From: Haloarculaceae archaeon
GTDB lineage: Archaea > Halobacteriota > Halobacteria > Halobacteriales > Haloarculaceae
NCBI GenBank assembly: GCA_007122455.1
Contig: SKTU01000017.1
Coordinates: forward strand, 1-50,736
Direction of reading: 5' to 3'
DNA length: 50,736 bases
A program made the translations under genes and the position numbers. Below, piece after piece: positions 25,837 to 35,193 of this stretch. The notes under the pieces are model-generated. The model made no database searches, was not told the DNA's origin, and saw nothing but the letters and a program-made list of their open reading frames with translations. Each line of letters begins with the position of its first letter. The stretch's first letter is position 1.

Positions 25837-27153
25837 GTGACGTCGACCGACACCGTGGCTGATCGCCGGGCCGCAACGGCCGAACCGATACTCTCCGTTC
25901 GAAACCTGCGAACGGCGTTCTTCACCGATAAGGAGGTGATTCGAGCGGTCGACGGCGTCTCCTTCGACGTGGCTCCCGGCGAGACGGTCGGCGTCGTCGG
26001 CGAGAGCGGCTCCGGGAAGAGCGTTACCGCTCGCTCGATCATGGGTCTCATCCAATCGCCGGGACGCGTCCTGGATGGATCGAGCATCCGGTTTCATCAC
26101 ACCGAAACCGTACGGGAGTTCGCCGAACGCTTTCCCGATCGGACCGTCGACCTCCAGCGGATCGCTGGCGATCTCGATCCGGCGACGCTCTTCGAGTCGA
26201 TCGAGGCGACGCCGGCGACGTTCGGCTACGACGACCCCGAGCAAGCGACCGTCGCCGACTTCGTGGCCACCGGCTACGACGACGCGCTCGGAATCGACCC
26301 CGACGACAGTGTCTTCGTCACGGACGGATCGACGAAGTCGCCGACCCGCGGCTTCCTCGAGGTGACGAGACTCGGCGGCGAAGCCAGACGCGCCATCCGC
26401 GGCGACAAGATCGCGATGGTGTTTCAGGATCCGCTGACGAGCCTCAATCCGGTGTACACCGTCGGCAATCAGATCAAGGAGGCGCTCCGGCTTCACCGAT
26501 CGCTGACGGGGGCGGCTGCGACGACTGAGGCGATCGAACTCCTCGAGGCGGTCGGGATTCCGGACGCCACTCGCCGGCTCCGGGAGTATCCGCACCAGTT
26601 CTCCGGCGGTATGCGACAGCGCGCCGTCATCGCGATGGCGCTGGCGTGCGATCCGGAGCTGTTGATCTGCGACGAACCGACGACGGCGCTCGACGTGACC
26701 ATCCAGGCACAGATCCTTGATCTGCTCGAGGAGCTACGGGCCGAGCGGGGTCTCGGAATCGTCTTCATTACCCACGACATGGGAGTCATCGCCGAAACCG
26801 CCGACCGAGTGAACGTGATGTACGCGGGCGAGGTCGTCGAGACGGCGGGCGTCGAGCGGTTGTTCGCGACACCGAAACACCCTTACACGCAGGGATTACT
26901 CGCCTCGATTCCCGGCCGACAGGGCGGCGAACGGCTTCGGACGATCGAGGGGACGGTTCCGACCCCGAACGCGCCGGCGACGGACTGCCGGTTCGCACCG
27001 CGCTGCCCGGAGGCGTTCAAGGCGTGCGAACGAGTACATCCGGTTTCGGTGCCGATCGACGACGACGGGGATCACACCGCAGCCTGTCTGCTCTATCCCG
27101 ACGCCGAACCGGTCGATTACCACACACACCACGGCGACGGGGAACGCCGATGA
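25837..27153 (+). CDS. Oligopeptide-type ABC transporter ATPase, OppD-like, with ~100-residue insert
   Basis: A 438-residue ATPase of the peptide/nickel ABC importer class. Walker [12 protein letters not shown] (about 53-62), Q-loop [17 protein letters not shown] (Gln near 197), signature [15 protein letters not shown], Walker [13 protein letters not shown] and the C-terminal oligopeptide domain with Cys pattern [19 protein letters not shown] are present. Between Walker A and the Q-loop there is an acidic insert of about 100 residues (about 86-183) where standard OppD has about 20. The GTG start at 25837 was chosen because GGAGG ends 7 bases upstream and because it gives a normal OppD N-terminus. 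The stop overlaps the OppF-like start in ATGA. No permease or binding-protein gene flanks the pair. Confidence 0.9.
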   Translation: MTSTDTVADRRAATAEPILSVRNLRTAFFTDKEVIRAVDGVSFDVAPGETVGVVGESGSGKSVTARSIMGLIQSPGRVLDGSSIRFHHTETVREFAERFPDRTVDLQRIAGDLDPATLFESIEATPATFGYDDPEQATVADFVATGYDDALGIDPDDSVFVTDGSTKSPTRGFLEVTRLGGEARRAIRGDKIAMVFQDPLTSLNPVYTVGNQIKEALRLHRSLTGAAATTEAIELLEAVGIPDATRRLREYPHQFSGGMRQRAVIAMALACDPELLICDEPTTALDVTIQAQILDLLEELRAERGLGIVFITHDMGVIAETADRVNVMYAGEVVETAGVERLFATPKHPYTQGLLASIPGRQGGERLRTIEGTVPTPNAPATDCRFAPRCPEAFKACERVHPVSVPIDDDGDHTAACLLYPDAEPVDYHTHHGDGERR

Positions 27154-28460
27154 GCTCGAAAGTTCACGCCGACTTGGAGACGCTGGTTTCGGTCCGAAAC
27201 CTCCGGACGTACTACGAGGACGACGGCCTGTTCGGTGGCCGTCCGGTGAAGGCAGTCGACGGAGTGTCGTTCGACATCAACCGGGGCGAGACGCTCGGGT
27301 TGGTCGGCGAGTCAGGGTGCGGGAAGACGACCCTCGGGCGAACGCTCATCCGACTCGAGCGGGCGACCGGCGGCGAGGTTCGATTCGACGGCGTCGACAT
27401 CACGACGCTCTCGGGTGAGGAGCTGAAGTCGTGGCGCCGGGACGCCCAGATGGTGTTTCAGGACCCCGACTCCAGCCTCAACGATCGGCTCACCGTCGGG
27501 GAGATCATTCGCGAGCCGCTGGACGTTCACGAGTGGCGAACGCCCGCCGAGCGGCGGGCCCGCGTTCGCGAGCTGCTGGAGATGGTCGGTCTCCGTCCCG
27601 AACACTACTACCGGTACCCCCACCAGTTCTCCGGCGGACAGCGCCAGCGGATCGGGATCGCCCGGACGCTGACGCTCGAACCGGAGTTCATCGTCCTCGA
27701 CGAACCGGTGAGCGCGCTGGACGTCAGCGTTCAGGCGGAGGTGATCAACCTCCTCGAGGATCTCCAGGAGGAGTTCGGGCTCACGTATCTCTTCATCGCC
27801 CACGACCTCTCGGTCGTTCGCCACATCTGCGACCGCGTCGCGGTGATGTATCTCGGCAACATCATGGAGATCGGCCCGACCGAGGAGCTGTTCGCCGATC
27901 CAGCGAACCCGTACACGCACGCGCTCCTCTCGGCGATCCCCGAGCCAGATCCCACGAGCGATCGCGATCGGATCACGCTCCACGGCTCGCCGCCGAACCC
28001 ACGCTATCCGCCGAGCGGCTGCCCGTTTAGTACCCGATGTCCCGCTCGAATTCGACCGGTGGAGTACGAGGATCTCGACGACGAACTCTGGTCGCAGCTC
28101 AGTACGCTCCGGGAGATCCTCCGGGAGCGACAACGAACGGATCGAACGGTGACCGACCGCATTCGGTCGCTGCTCGGCAAGGAGCCGCGCTTCGGCACCG
28201 CAGAGGAGATCTACGGAGAGCTGTTCGACGGGAGAACGGTGCCGGACGACGTTCGATCCGTCCTCGACGACGTCGCGGCCGCTCTCGCCGACGACGACGT
28301 CGACGTGGCTCTCGAACGGCTCGTCGCGGAGTTCGGCGGCGTCTGTGACGGAACGCAGCCGGAGCACCACGAGGTCGGCGAGACGACGCGGACGAGCCTC
28401 TGTCACCGTCACGAACCGGCGTACCGATCGCCCGATCGCACCCTCGACGAACGTCATTAA
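27150..28460 (+). CDS. Oligopeptide-type ABC transporter ATPase, OppF-like, with extended C-terminus
   Basis: A 436-residue ATPase partner of the preceding OppD-like protein. It has Walker [14 protein letters not shown] (about 51-63), [17 protein letters not shown], signature [15 protein letters not shown], Walker [13 protein letters not shown] and H-loop [10 protein letters not shown]. The C-terminal oligopeptide Cys cluster is split: CPFSTRCP near residue 290 is separated from the last Cys residues ([13 protein letters not shown] and SLCHRH) by about 100 residues of acidic helix-rich sequence. Typical OppF has about 20 residues there. Translation is coupled to the OppD-like gene through a 4-base overlap. 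The transported substrate cannot be told, and the permeases must be encoded elsewhere. Confidence 0.9.
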   Translation: MSSKVHADLETLVSVRNLRTYYEDDGLFGGRPVKAVDGVSFDINRGETLGLVGESGCGKTTLGRTLIRLERATGGEVRFDGVDITTLSGEELKSWRRDAQMVFQDPDSSLNDRLTVGEIIREPLDVHEWRTPAERRARVRELLEMVGLRPEHYYRYPHQFSGGQRQRIGIARTLTLEPEFIVLDEPVSALDVSVQAEVINLLEDLQEEFGLTYLFIAHDLSVVRHICDRVAVMYLGNIMEIGPTEELFADPANPYTHALLSAIPEPDPTSDRDRITLHGSPPNPRYPPSGCPFSTRCPARIRPVEYEDLDDELWSQLSTLREILRERQRTDRTVTDRIRSLLGKEPRFGTAEEIYGELFDGRTVPDDVRSVLDDVAAALADDDVDVALERLVAEFGGVCDGTQPEHHEVGETTRTSLCHRHEPAYRSPDRTLDERH

Positions 28461-28507
28461 TCGACGCAACGACGGCCTTTTGAGCCGCCGTGGCCTAGCG
28501 ACCGACG

Positions 28508-29023
28508 ATGACCGAGGAGATGCCGGAGCGCGCCGTCCGGGCGTTCGACGCCGCCGACGCGTTCGAATCCGTCGATCGAGGATTCGCCGTCACGACGACG
28601 CGATTCGACGCACACGTGATCGCCACCGAAACCGACGAGTGGGCATTGAGCTACACGCTCGAGGTTCGGGCGCCGATGCTGTCGAGCGCAACTGCCGACC
28701 CCGTCGGCCCCGCCGTCGAGGAGGGTTGGTTCGAGACGTACGAACTCCGACTCGAGGACGCGCCGAGGGCCGTCCGGGACGACGTCGAACTCTCCGATCA
28801 CCGCGTCCTCGAGGAGGCAGGTGAAGCCGTCGCAGTCTTCGAGTTCGAGCACGGCAACGCCGATCGTGCGCCCGCGATCGCGAAGGCGATCACCGAGTAC
28901 GTCGAGGGAACCTACATGGAGGGCATCGTACCGGGGTACGACTACGGACCCCCCGTCTCAGAGATGCTCTCACGGGCTCGAAGCTCCGGCGGCGAGGACG
29001 GGAGCGGACCGATGCCGCTGTGA
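28508..29023 (+). CDS. Haloarchaeal hypothetical protein (DUF5813-like)
   Basis: A 171-residue acidic soluble protein. It has no signal peptide or membrane segment. It resembles a haloarchaea-specific family I recall as DUF5813 (segments ERAVRAFDAADAFE, FAVTTTRFDAHVIA, GYDYGPPVSEMLSRA), for which no function is known. A CTTTTGAG box lies about 30 bases before the ATG. It is followed 59 bases later by the HerA-like gene on the same strand, which has its own promoter-like box. The DUF name is from memory and is less certain than the gene itself. Confidence 0.75.
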   Translation: MTEEMPERAVRAFDAADAFESVDRGFAVTTTRFDAHVIATETDEWALSYTLEVRAPMLSSATADPVGPAVEEGWFETYELRLEDAPRAVRDDVELSDHRVLEEAGEAVAVFEFEHGNADRAPAIAKAITEYVEGTYMEGIVPGYDYGPPVSEMLSRARSSGGEDGSGPMPL

Positions 29024-29082
29024 ACTGATCAGTTCCACCCCGCCACGAACACGCTTTTTACGTGACCCCTCCAGATGACGGT

Positions 29083-30840
29083 ATGTCCGATCTGGGCGAC
29101 TTCGCGAGCCACGATCCCGACGGCGACGATACCGAGCAGTTCGAGGCGGTGTCGGTGACGCCCGCCGGCACCGATCGAGGAATCGGGACGCTGTCGGCGT
29201 CCGAGGGGCTGATCGTCAGCGAGGAGGCCGACGACACCCGACTCCGGGCCTACGTCACGGTGGCGAACCGCTCGCAGGTCCGAATCGGGAGCTATCTGAT
29301 CGCAGCCTACCCGGACGGCGAACAGCTCTTCTGTCGGATCACCGCCCTCGAGTACGCACAGGAGTTCAGAACCGACGACGCCACCGAGATCCACGCCCGA
29401 CGGGCGATGCGTCGTGACGGCGTCGAGGAGTCCGATTACAAGTTCATCGCGACGCTCGAACCACTCGCCGTCCTCTACGAGGAGGCGGGCGAACTGAAGC
29501 GGCGAATGACCGATCGCGTTCCGAAACCGGAGACGGTCGTCAGGGAGGCTGCCGATGCCGACGAGATCAAGACCGGGCTGAAGATCCCCGCCGAGGGCGT
29601 CTTCCTCGGGCATCTCTCGGTCGGTGGCGAGACCGTTCGGACCGCTGCGGAGCCACCGACGATCGATTACCGGCTGAAGGACGATTACGAGTCGGGCGAT
29701 CCGCTCGTCTTCCGGCACACGCTCGTCGCCGGCGGTACCGGATCGGGAAAGACCCACGGCGCGAAGAACGTCATCCGGCAGTTCCTCGACGACGATCGTC
29801 GCTATCCGATCGAAGGAGGTCGGTCGGTTCCGCCGGCGGTCGTCCAGTTCGATCCGCAGGACGAGTACGCACAGATGCACGACGACAACCCGGAAATCGA
29901 CGCCGAATACCGGCGTCGGCTGGAGCGCGAGGGGATCGCCCACGGCGGCGTCGACGACACGAAGGCGTTCGTACCGGTCGTCGGCGAGGCGACCTACGCC
30001 GCAGACCACCACCGCGCCGAGCAGGTCGCCTTCACCATCCCCTTCTCGATGGTGTCGGAGAACCCGTGGCTGATCGCCGGCTCCCAGCTCAACGACAACC
30101 AGTACGGGGCGCTGCTCTATCTCCTCAACCGGTTCTTCGATCAGTACGGCGATTCGGGGACGTATCGACAGTTCACGGCGTTTCTCGACGACCCGGCGCT
30201 CAAGGAGGAACTCGACGAATCGGGGCGCGTCCACGAGGCGACGTTCGACGCGGTCCGGCGGCGCGCGCTCGGCTTCGGCGAGGTGTTCGACCAGGACGCA
30301 CGGCCGATCACCGAACTGGTCCCGCAGTTCGTCCGTCCCGGCGGTCTGACGACGGTCCCGACCTACCACATAAACGACTCGCGGGCGGCGACGACGATCG
30401 TGCTGGCTGTCGCCTCGCTCGTCGTCGACGAGAAGCTCTCGAACGCGCCCACCCACGACCGAATCAAGGAGACGCCGATCGTGCTCGGAATGGACGAGGC
30501 GCACAACTTTCTTTCGGGCGCCGACAGCGTCCAGGCCTCGAAGGTGATCGGGAAGTTCGCCGAGGCCGCAAAGCAGGGGCGCAAGGAGCGGCTCGGTCTC
30601 TTTCTCATCACCCAGGATCCCCAGGACATCGCGGATCCGATCTTCAAGCAGGTGAACACGACGATCGTCCTCAATCTGGGCGACGAGAACGCTATCAACG
30701 CGGTCAACATCCCGTCGAATCTCGAGGGAAAGGTGCCGTACATGGAGAAGGGCCAGATGGTCATCTACTCGCCGGACAACTCGGAGCCGGTCGAACTGCG
30801 CGGTCTCTCGAGGTGCCTGACGAACCACGGGCGCGACTGA
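29083..30840 (+). CDS. HerA-like (DUF87) ATPase
   Basis: A 585-residue AAA+/FtsK-HerA superfamily ATPase. The N-terminal beta-barrel-type HAS domain covers about 25-190, then Walker A VAGGTGSGKTHGAKN (217-224 for the core), Walker B VLGMDEAHNFLSG (about 467) and the sensor LFLITQDPQDIADPI; the end reads RGLSRCLTNHGRD. HerA hexamers translocate DNA and work with NurA in end resection, but no nurA is adjacent and haloarchaea have several HerA/DUF87 paralogues, so a repair role is not assured. The ATG at 29083 was preferred to an upstream GTG because CTTTTTAC (29054-29061) is centred 26 bases before it. It converges on the KaiC-like gene with 10 bases between. Confidence 0.88.
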   Translation: MSDLGDFASHDPDGDDTEQFEAVSVTPAGTDRGIGTLSASEGLIVSEEADDTRLRAYVTVANRSQVRIGSYLIAAYPDGEQLFCRITALEYAQEFRTDDATEIHARRAMRRDGVEESDYKFIATLEPLAVLYEEAGELKRRMTDRVPKPETVVREAADADEIKTGLKIPAEGVFLGHLSVGGETVRTAAEPPTIDYRLKDDYESGDPLVFRHTLVAGGTGSGKTHGAKNVIRQFLDDDRRYPIEGGRSVPPAVVQFDPQDEYAQMHDDNPEIDAEYRRRLEREGIAHGGVDDTKAFVPVVGEATYAADHHRAEQVAFTIPFSMVSENPWLIAGSQLNDNQYGALLYLLNRFFDQYGDSGTYRQFTAFLDDPALKEELDESGRVHEATFDAVRRRALGFGEVFDQDARPITELVPQFVRPGGLTTVPTYHINDSRAATTIVLAVASLVVDEKLSNAPTHDRIKETPIVLGMDEAHNFLSGADSVQASKVIGKFAEAAKQGRKERLGLFLITQDPQDIADPIFKQVNTTIVLNLGDENAINAVNIPSNLEGKVPYMEKGQMVIYSPDNSEPVELRGLSRCLTNHGRD

Positions 30841-30850
30841 CGGGGCGCGC

Positions 30851-31705
30851 CTAGAAGATATTCGCCTGCTGATAGACGGATATTCCGTCGCCGGTAATCT
30901 CGTACGGCTTGGTCTCCCGGGAGTGGTTCGCGTTGCGGATCTTCTGGATCTCGACCGCGAGGCGGGTCTCCTGGAACTCCGAGCGGACGTACTGGAGGAC
31001 GAAGACGGCGTCGGTGAGATACTCGATGATACCGTATCGGGAGGCGAACGGGTTGTTCTCGCTGGCCTCGCTCGTCACCATCGTGGTGACGCCCGCCCGC
31101 TTCAGCGACCGAGCGAAGTCGAACACCTCGGTGCGTCGCTCGGCCTGGTCGTCGTACATCATCTCGAGCAACGACACCGAGTCGAGCACGACCCGATCGG
31201 CGCCGAAATCGTCGACGAGGCGCGGGAGATCGCCGCGTATCGACGCGAGGCTGTTGGCCATCTCGATCGGGTCGAGATCGAGGATCGCGAGCCGGTCGTC
31301 GGCGACGTGCGTCTCGAACTTCCATCCCTTCTCGGTGGCGGATTGAAACACCGCGTCGCGGTTCTGCTCGAGCGTGATGAACACCCCCGTCTCGCCGCGG
31401 TCCATCCCGCGCTCAAGGAACTGGAGAGCGAACGTGGTTTTCCCGGTCCCCGCGGCACCCATCACGACCATCAGGGATCGCTCGGGGACACCACCCTGGA
31501 TCATCTCGTCGAGCCCCTCGATTCCGAGTTCGATTCGGGGAATGTCGGAATCGAACTCCTCGTCGAACTCCGTGCCCGAGGAGTCGCCGCTGAGCGCCGC
31601 TGCAAACTCGTCCTCGGTCGGTCCATCGCCGAGCGGCGCCCCTTCGAGGAGCTCGTCTTCTGACGGCGGCTCGGCGTCCTCGAACCAGTCGTCGTCCTCG
31701 CTCAT
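30851..31705 (-). CDS. KaiC/RadA-like RecA-superfamily ATPase
   Basis: A 284-residue single-domain KaiC-like ATPase. A 50-residue acidic N-terminal tail precedes the RecA fold: ELGIEGLDEMIQGGVPERSLMV, Walker A GAAGTGKT (83-90), the catalytic Glu in FITLEQNRD, and Walker B ADRVVLDSVSLLEMMYDD. It ends with YEITGDGISVYQQANIF, the usual end of haloarchaeal KaiC-domain proteins. Only one KaiC domain is present, so it is not a circadian KaiC. Such proteins are often linked to signalling in archaea; its partner is unknown. It is divergent from the HTH regulator gene at 31813. Confidence 0.88.
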   Translation of the reverse strand: MSEDDDWFEDAEPPSEDELLEGAPLGDGPTEDEFAAALSGDSSGTEFDEEFDSDIPRIELGIEGLDEMIQGGVPERSLMVVMGAAGTGKTTFALQFLERGMDRGETGVFITLEQNRDAVFQSATEKGWKFETHVADDRLAILDLDPIEMANSLASIRGDLPRLVDDFGADRVVLDSVSLLEMMYDDQAERRTEVFDFARSLKRAGVTTMVTSEASENNPFASRYGIIEYLTDAVFVLQYVRSEFQETRLAVEIQKIRNANHSRETKPYEITGDGISVYQQANIF

Positions 31706-31796
31706 GAGCGGTCCCCGTGCTCGCGCATTCGACTTCGGGTTCGGAGGCGACCGACCTTAATGTTGCGAGCCCTCCCGCCGACCTTTTAACCGGGCG

Positions 31797-31811
31797 CACC
31801 CTCGGAGGGTG
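31797..31811. promoter_or_regulatory. Inverted repeat abutting the HTH regulator start
   Basis: CACCCT-CGG-AGGGTG is a perfect 6-bp inverted repeat with a 3-base spacer that ends one base before the ATG at 31813. A TTTTAA box at 31784-31789 is placed so that transcription would begin in or right after this repeat. An operator for autoregulation is a reasonable inference; part of it also reads as a GGAGG ribosome site, which is the alternative. Confidence 0.45.
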
Positions 31812-31812
31812 T

Positions 31813-32517
31813 ATGCGCGATCCCCGCGAGGAACTCGCCGAGCGAATCGCCGGCGAGGTCGCCCTCTCGAACGATCCGGGGGCGACGCTGCGGAAGTGGC
31901 GCGAGGAGTTCGACATCACTCAAACCGCGCTCGCGGACGAGATAGACGTCTCGGCGTCGGTCGTCTCCGACTACGAGAGCGGGCGTCGAGACAACCCGGG
32001 TATCGGAATCGTCCGGCGGCTCGTCACCGGACTGCTGGACGTCGATCAGCGCCGCGGCGGCCAGCGAGTGCGCCAGCACGCCCGCGTCCTCTCGGCGGGG
32101 TTCGACAAGAACGTCGTCTACGATCTCCGGGAGTACGCTGCGACGGTGCCGATCCGACGGTTCCACCGCGCGATCGACGCCGAAACGATCGTCGACGGTC
32201 GATCCGAGTCGATCGCGGGGCATACGGTAATAAACAGCGTCGAGGCGATCAAGCGACTCTCCAGCGAGGAGTTCTACCGACTGTACGGACAGTCGACGAA
32301 CCGGGCACTCGTGTTCACCGACGTCACCCGCGGGGAATCACCGCTCGTCGCACTGCGAGTCGTCACTCCGACACCGTCGGCGGTCGTCCTCCACGGAATC
32401 GAGCGCGACGAGCTGTGGGAACACGCACCCGCACTCGCGAGAGCCGACGGCGTCTCGCTCGCAACGACGACGATGGAACTGGAGTCGCTTTTGAACACCC
32501 TCCGGACGTTCCCCTGA
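31813..32517 (+). CDS. XRE-type HTH transcriptional regulator (COG1709-like)
   Basis: A 234-residue predicted DNA-binding regulator. The N-terminal helix-turn-helix is RKWREEFDITQTALADEIDVSASVVSDYESGRRDNPG (about 27-64), a classical XRE/Cro pattern. The larger C-terminal domain (about 95-234), including FHRAIDAETIVDG and FYRLYGQSTNRALVFTDVTRG, resembles the archaeal COG1709 group of predicted regulators with an unknown ligand. A TATA-like TTTTAA is 24 to 29 bases before the ATG, indicating a leaderless transcript, and an inverted repeat lies at the predicted start site. Targets are unknown. Confidence 0.87.
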   Translation: MRDPREELAERIAGEVALSNDPGATLRKWREEFDITQTALADEIDVSASVVSDYESGRRDNPGIGIVRRLVTGLLDVDQRRGGQRVRQHARVLSAGFDKNVVYDLREYAATVPIRRFHRAIDAETIVDGRSESIAGHTVINSVEAIKRLSSEEFYRLYGQSTNRALVFTDVTRGESPLVALRVVTPTPSAVVLHGIERDELWEHAPALARADGVSLATTTMELESLLNTLRTFP

Positions 32518-32557
32518 TCGTCGGAAGAGCCCTATAGCTCGCGTTCCAACTGCCGAC

Positions 32558-33388
32558 ATGGAGCACGTATCCGTCCAGGGGACAGCGGTACCGGCTGTCG
32601 GACTCGGAACGTGGCGGTTGACTGGCGAGGAGTGCCGACAGGCGGTTCGGACGGCGCTGGAACTCGGCTATCGACACGTCGACACTGCACAGGAGTACGG
32701 CAACGAGCGACAGGTCGGGAACGCCCTCTCGGACAGCGACGTCGAGCGGGAGTCGCTGTTTCTTACGACGAAGCTCGGTCGTCGGAACCGTGCGTACGAC
32801 GACGTGCTTCGATCGACCGAGGAGAGCCTCGCAAAACTCGGCACCGACTACGTCGACCTCCTGTTGATCCACTGGCCGAGCGTCCGAACGCCGCTCCGGG
32901 AAACGCTCGCAGCGATGAACGAACTCGTCGACAGCGGACGGGTCCGGTCGATCGGTGTCTCGAACTTCGACGTCGACCGTCTCCACCGGGCTCGGAAGCA
33001 CTCCGAACACGGGATCTTCACCAATCAGGTACAGTTCAACCCCTACTGGCCGCAGACCGACCTCCTCAGTTACTGCCGAATCCACGACGTGCTCTGTACG
33101 GCCTACAGCCCGCTCGCACACGGGCGCGTTCTCGACGATCCGGTGCTCCGTGAGATCGGCACGCGGTACGGAGTTTCGCCCGCCCAGGTCGCGATCCGAT
33201 GGACAGTTCAGCATCCGAACGTCGTCACCGTGCCGAAGGCGACGAGTCGCGAACACCTGCAGGCGAACCTCTCGGTGTTCGACTTCGAACTCACCGACGA
33301 AGAGATGAAACGGATCCGACAGCCGTCGAAGCTTCGTGCGCTCACCGGCTACGTGAAGGGCAGGCTACCGGCTCCGTTTCGCGGTTAG
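32558..33388 (+). CDS. Aldo/keto reductase
   Basis: A 276-residue NAD(P)H-dependent aldo/keto reductase of the (alpha/beta)8 barrel family. The catalytic tetrad is visible as D42 and Y47 (HVDTAQEYGNE), K72 (TTKLG) and H105 (LLIHWPS). The cofactor region follows in SIGVSNFDVDRL, NQVQFNPYW, AYSPLAHGRV and VPKATSREHLQANL. Length is normal for the 2,5-diketogluconate-reductase-like branch; substrate is not predictable. A CTATAG box is about 26 bases before the ATG. Its end abuts the end of the convergent rps8e gene. Confidence 0.95.
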   Translation: MEHVSVQGTAVPAVGLGTWRLTGEECRQAVRTALELGYRHVDTAQEYGNERQVGNALSDSDVERESLFLTTKLGRRNRAYDDVLRSTEESLAKLGTDYVDLLLIHWPSVRTPLRETLAAMNELVDSGRVRSIGVSNFDVDRLHRARKHSEHGIFTNQVQFNPYWPQTDLLSYCRIHDVLCTAYSPLAHGRVLDDPVLREIGTRYGVSPAQVAIRWTVQHPNVVTVPKATSREHLQANLSVFDFELTDEEMKRIRQPSKLRALTGYVKGRLPAPFRG

Positions 33389-33763
33389 TTACTCCTTGAG
33401 GAGAACGGCGTTGACCTGTCCGTCCTGTCCGGGGCGGGAGGTGACGCGGGCGCGTCCCTCGCTCGTCTCGATGACGGCGCCTCTGGTGACGATGTTCCGG
33501 CGGATGTAGTTCGGGTTGGAGGGGTTCTCGACGACGTCCTCGATGGTTGCGGCGACGACACCGTCGTCGGTTGCGACGTTCGCGGTTTCGGCGGCGATCG
33601 CTCGGACCTTGGTCGTCCCGCCGTGGCTGTCGACGACCTTCAGCTTCTGCTCCCCGAGGCGAGTCTCGGTCGGTGCCGAACCGAGGTCCCGCTTTGGCTT
33701 CTTTCGGATTGCGCGGCGCCGACCGCCGGTTCGCTTCTTCGTCGAACGCGTATGGTCACTCAT
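33389..33763 (-). CDS. rps8e: Small ribosomal subunit protein eS8 (S8e)
   Basis: Archaeal ribosomal protein S8e, 124 residues, normal length. The family N-terminus RSTKKRTGGRRRAIRKKPKRDLG and the later NYIRRNIVTRGAVIETSEGRARVTSRPGQDGQVNAVLL are unmistakable. It stands alone between the aldo/keto reductase and the nos-type island, with its own upstream TTCAAG box. Its stop codon directly abuts the stop of the aldo/keto reductase. It binds 16S rRNA in the body of the small subunit. Confidence 0.98.
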   Translation of the reverse strand: MSDHTRSTKKRTGGRRRAIRKKPKRDLGSAPTETRLGEQKLKVVDSHGGTTKVRAIAAETANVATDDGVVAATIEDVVENPSNPNYIRRNIVTRGAVIETSEGRARVTSRPGQDGQVNAVLLKE

Positions 33764-33848
33764 AGCGGGTGAGACGCTCGGCGCGTACTTGAATGACTCG
33801 GGTTGTGTACGGATTCGCGTCGGAAACCGCAGCGACGTCCGTTGATGA

Positions 33849-33858
33849 TCGCACCAGA
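33849..33858 (+). promoter_or_regulatory. nos-island promoter element, nosL copy
   Basis: TCGCACCAGA ends exactly 34 bases before the nosL start codon, just upstream of a weak TATA position. The same element at the same distance is found before the sco-like, nosD and TlpA-like genes. Confidence 0.6.
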
Positions 33859-33891
33859 TCAAACAAGCGCGTCGCGTCCGTACGAATCAGT

Positions 33892-34458
33892 GTGTACGAT
33901 CAAAATCGAGAGCCACTGATCGGGAGGCGTCGGACGCTGGGGTTGTTCGGTACGGTAGCCGTCAGTTCGATCGCGGGATGTCTCGGCGAAACGGATACTC
34001 CTGAACCGGTCGATCTCGACGACGGCCAGTCCTGCGACAACTGCGAGATGGTGATCGAAGATCAGCCGGGGACGACCGGTCAGATATTCTTCGAGGAGAA
34101 CCGTCCGGACGATCGGGACGGGCCGGCGTGGTTCTGTAGCGGCTCCTGTGCGTACTCGTATCAGTTCGAACGGCTCGACGAGGGGTGGTCGCCGACCGTA
34201 ACGTATCTCACGGATTACAGTGCCGTCGACTACGAACTGTTCGGCGACGGCGATCGCATCTCCGCGCACCTTTCGGCCGACGCATACGCGAGCGACACGG
34301 AGCTCTCGCTCGTGGTCGACAGCGACGTTATGGGGGCGATGGGAACCGCAATCGTCCCCTTCAGCGAACCGTCGGACGCGGCCAACTTCGTCGAGGAACA
34401 CGGCGGCGAGACGATCACGGCCGAGGAGGTAAGCCGCGAACTCGTGAACAGGATGTGA
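33892..34458 (+). CDS. nosL: NosL copper-binding lipoprotein
   Basis: A 188-residue NosL, an exported copper(I) chaperone for N2O reductase maturation. It starts with a Tat lipoprotein signal (GRRRTLGLFGT...SIAGC, lipidated Cys 30) and has the family motif SCDNCEMVIEDQPG (C48, C51, M53) and WFCSGSCAYSY; the C-terminal part ends IVPFSEPSDAANFVEEHGGE. The GTG at 33892 was chosen over an ATG at 33793 for two reasons: it gives a normal-length Tat signal, and it places the TCGCACCAGA element at the same 34-base distance seen in the sco-like and nosD promoters. It is divergent from rps8e and convergent with the sco-like gene (16 bases between). Confidence 0.9.
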   Translation: MYDQNREPLIGRRRTLGLFGTVAVSSIAGCLGETDTPEPVDLDDGQSCDNCEMVIEDQPGTTGQIFFEENRPDDRDGPAWFCSGSCAYSYQFERLDEGWSPTVTYLTDYSAVDYELFGDGDRISAHLSADAYASDTELSLVVDSDVMGAMGTAIVPFSEPSDAANFVEEHGGETITAEEVSRELVNRM

Positions 34459-34474
34459 ATCGGTCGAGTAGAGC

Positions 34475-35164
34475 TCACTCGGTGTCGCTCTCAGTGACGG
34501 CTATCATGTCGTCGGAGATTCGCTCTACATCGAGCGTTTCACCCCGGTAGGCTCGTTCGACGACTCCGTCAGGATTTACGAGCAGGGTGACGATCGAATG
34601 CACGAAATCGTATCCCTCAACCCGGCTCTCCGTACCACCGACACGCTCGAATCCGATACCTAGCTCGCCCTCGACGATTCGTCTCGCGGCCGCCTCGTCG
34701 GGCGGTCGAAGGTAGTGCCAGTTCCCCGCCTCGAAATCGACACCGACCATTCGACCGTGCTCCTGCAACGCGACGGCGTCATCCCGTTCCGGGTCGAACG
34801 TAATCGGGAGAAACGCCGTATCGGCATTCGAGCCGTCCGAGATCACGTTCTGCTGGACGGCGGTCAAGCGTCTGAGTAGGGTCGCACACTCGGCCGGACA
34901 GAACGCGAAAAACGCGGTGACGATCGACGTTCGTTCGAGCTCTCCGGTCCGAATACTCAGTTCGTTTATCGGATCCGGGACCTCGAAATCGGGCAGTCGC
35001 TGGCCGTATGCCGGATACGCGAGATCCTCGCTCTCGGCCATTTGGTCCTCTTGCGGTGGTAACGTGACGTTTTCGGGGGAGTCGTCAACCAGCCGCGAGA
35101 GACAGCCAGCCACCGACGAGATCCCCACTGTTCCGGCGAGTTGAAGACACCTGCGTCGACGCAT
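34475..35164 (-). CDS. Sco1/SenC/PrrC-type copper chaperone, lipoprotein
   Basis: A 229-residue exported Sco-family protein. The signal RRRRCLQLAGTVGISSVAGC is a Tat lipobox with lipidated Cys 21. The copper site is C89-x3-C93 in AFCPAECATL plus H189 in DFVHSIVTLLVNPDG, the normal Sco ligand set. Sco proteins deliver copper to, or reduce cysteines of, CuA centres in cytochrome oxidase and N2O reductase. Here it lies inside a nos-type maturation island with divergent nosD, sharing an inverted repeat between the two promoters, so a role in the same pathway is likely. Confidence 0.9.
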   Translation of the reverse strand: MRRRRCLQLAGTVGISSVAGCLSRLVDDSPENVTLPPQEDQMAESEDLAYPAYGQRLPDFEVPDPINELSIRTGELERTSIVTAFFAFCPAECATLLRRLTAVQQNVISDGSNADTAFLPITFDPERDDAVALQEHGRMVGVDFEAGNWHYLRPPDEAAARRIVEGELGIGFERVGGTESRVEGYDFVHSIVTLLVNPDGVVERAYRGETLDVERISDDMIAVTESDTE

Positions 35165-35193
35165 CGTCTACCGGTTCGTCTATATCGAGTAAA

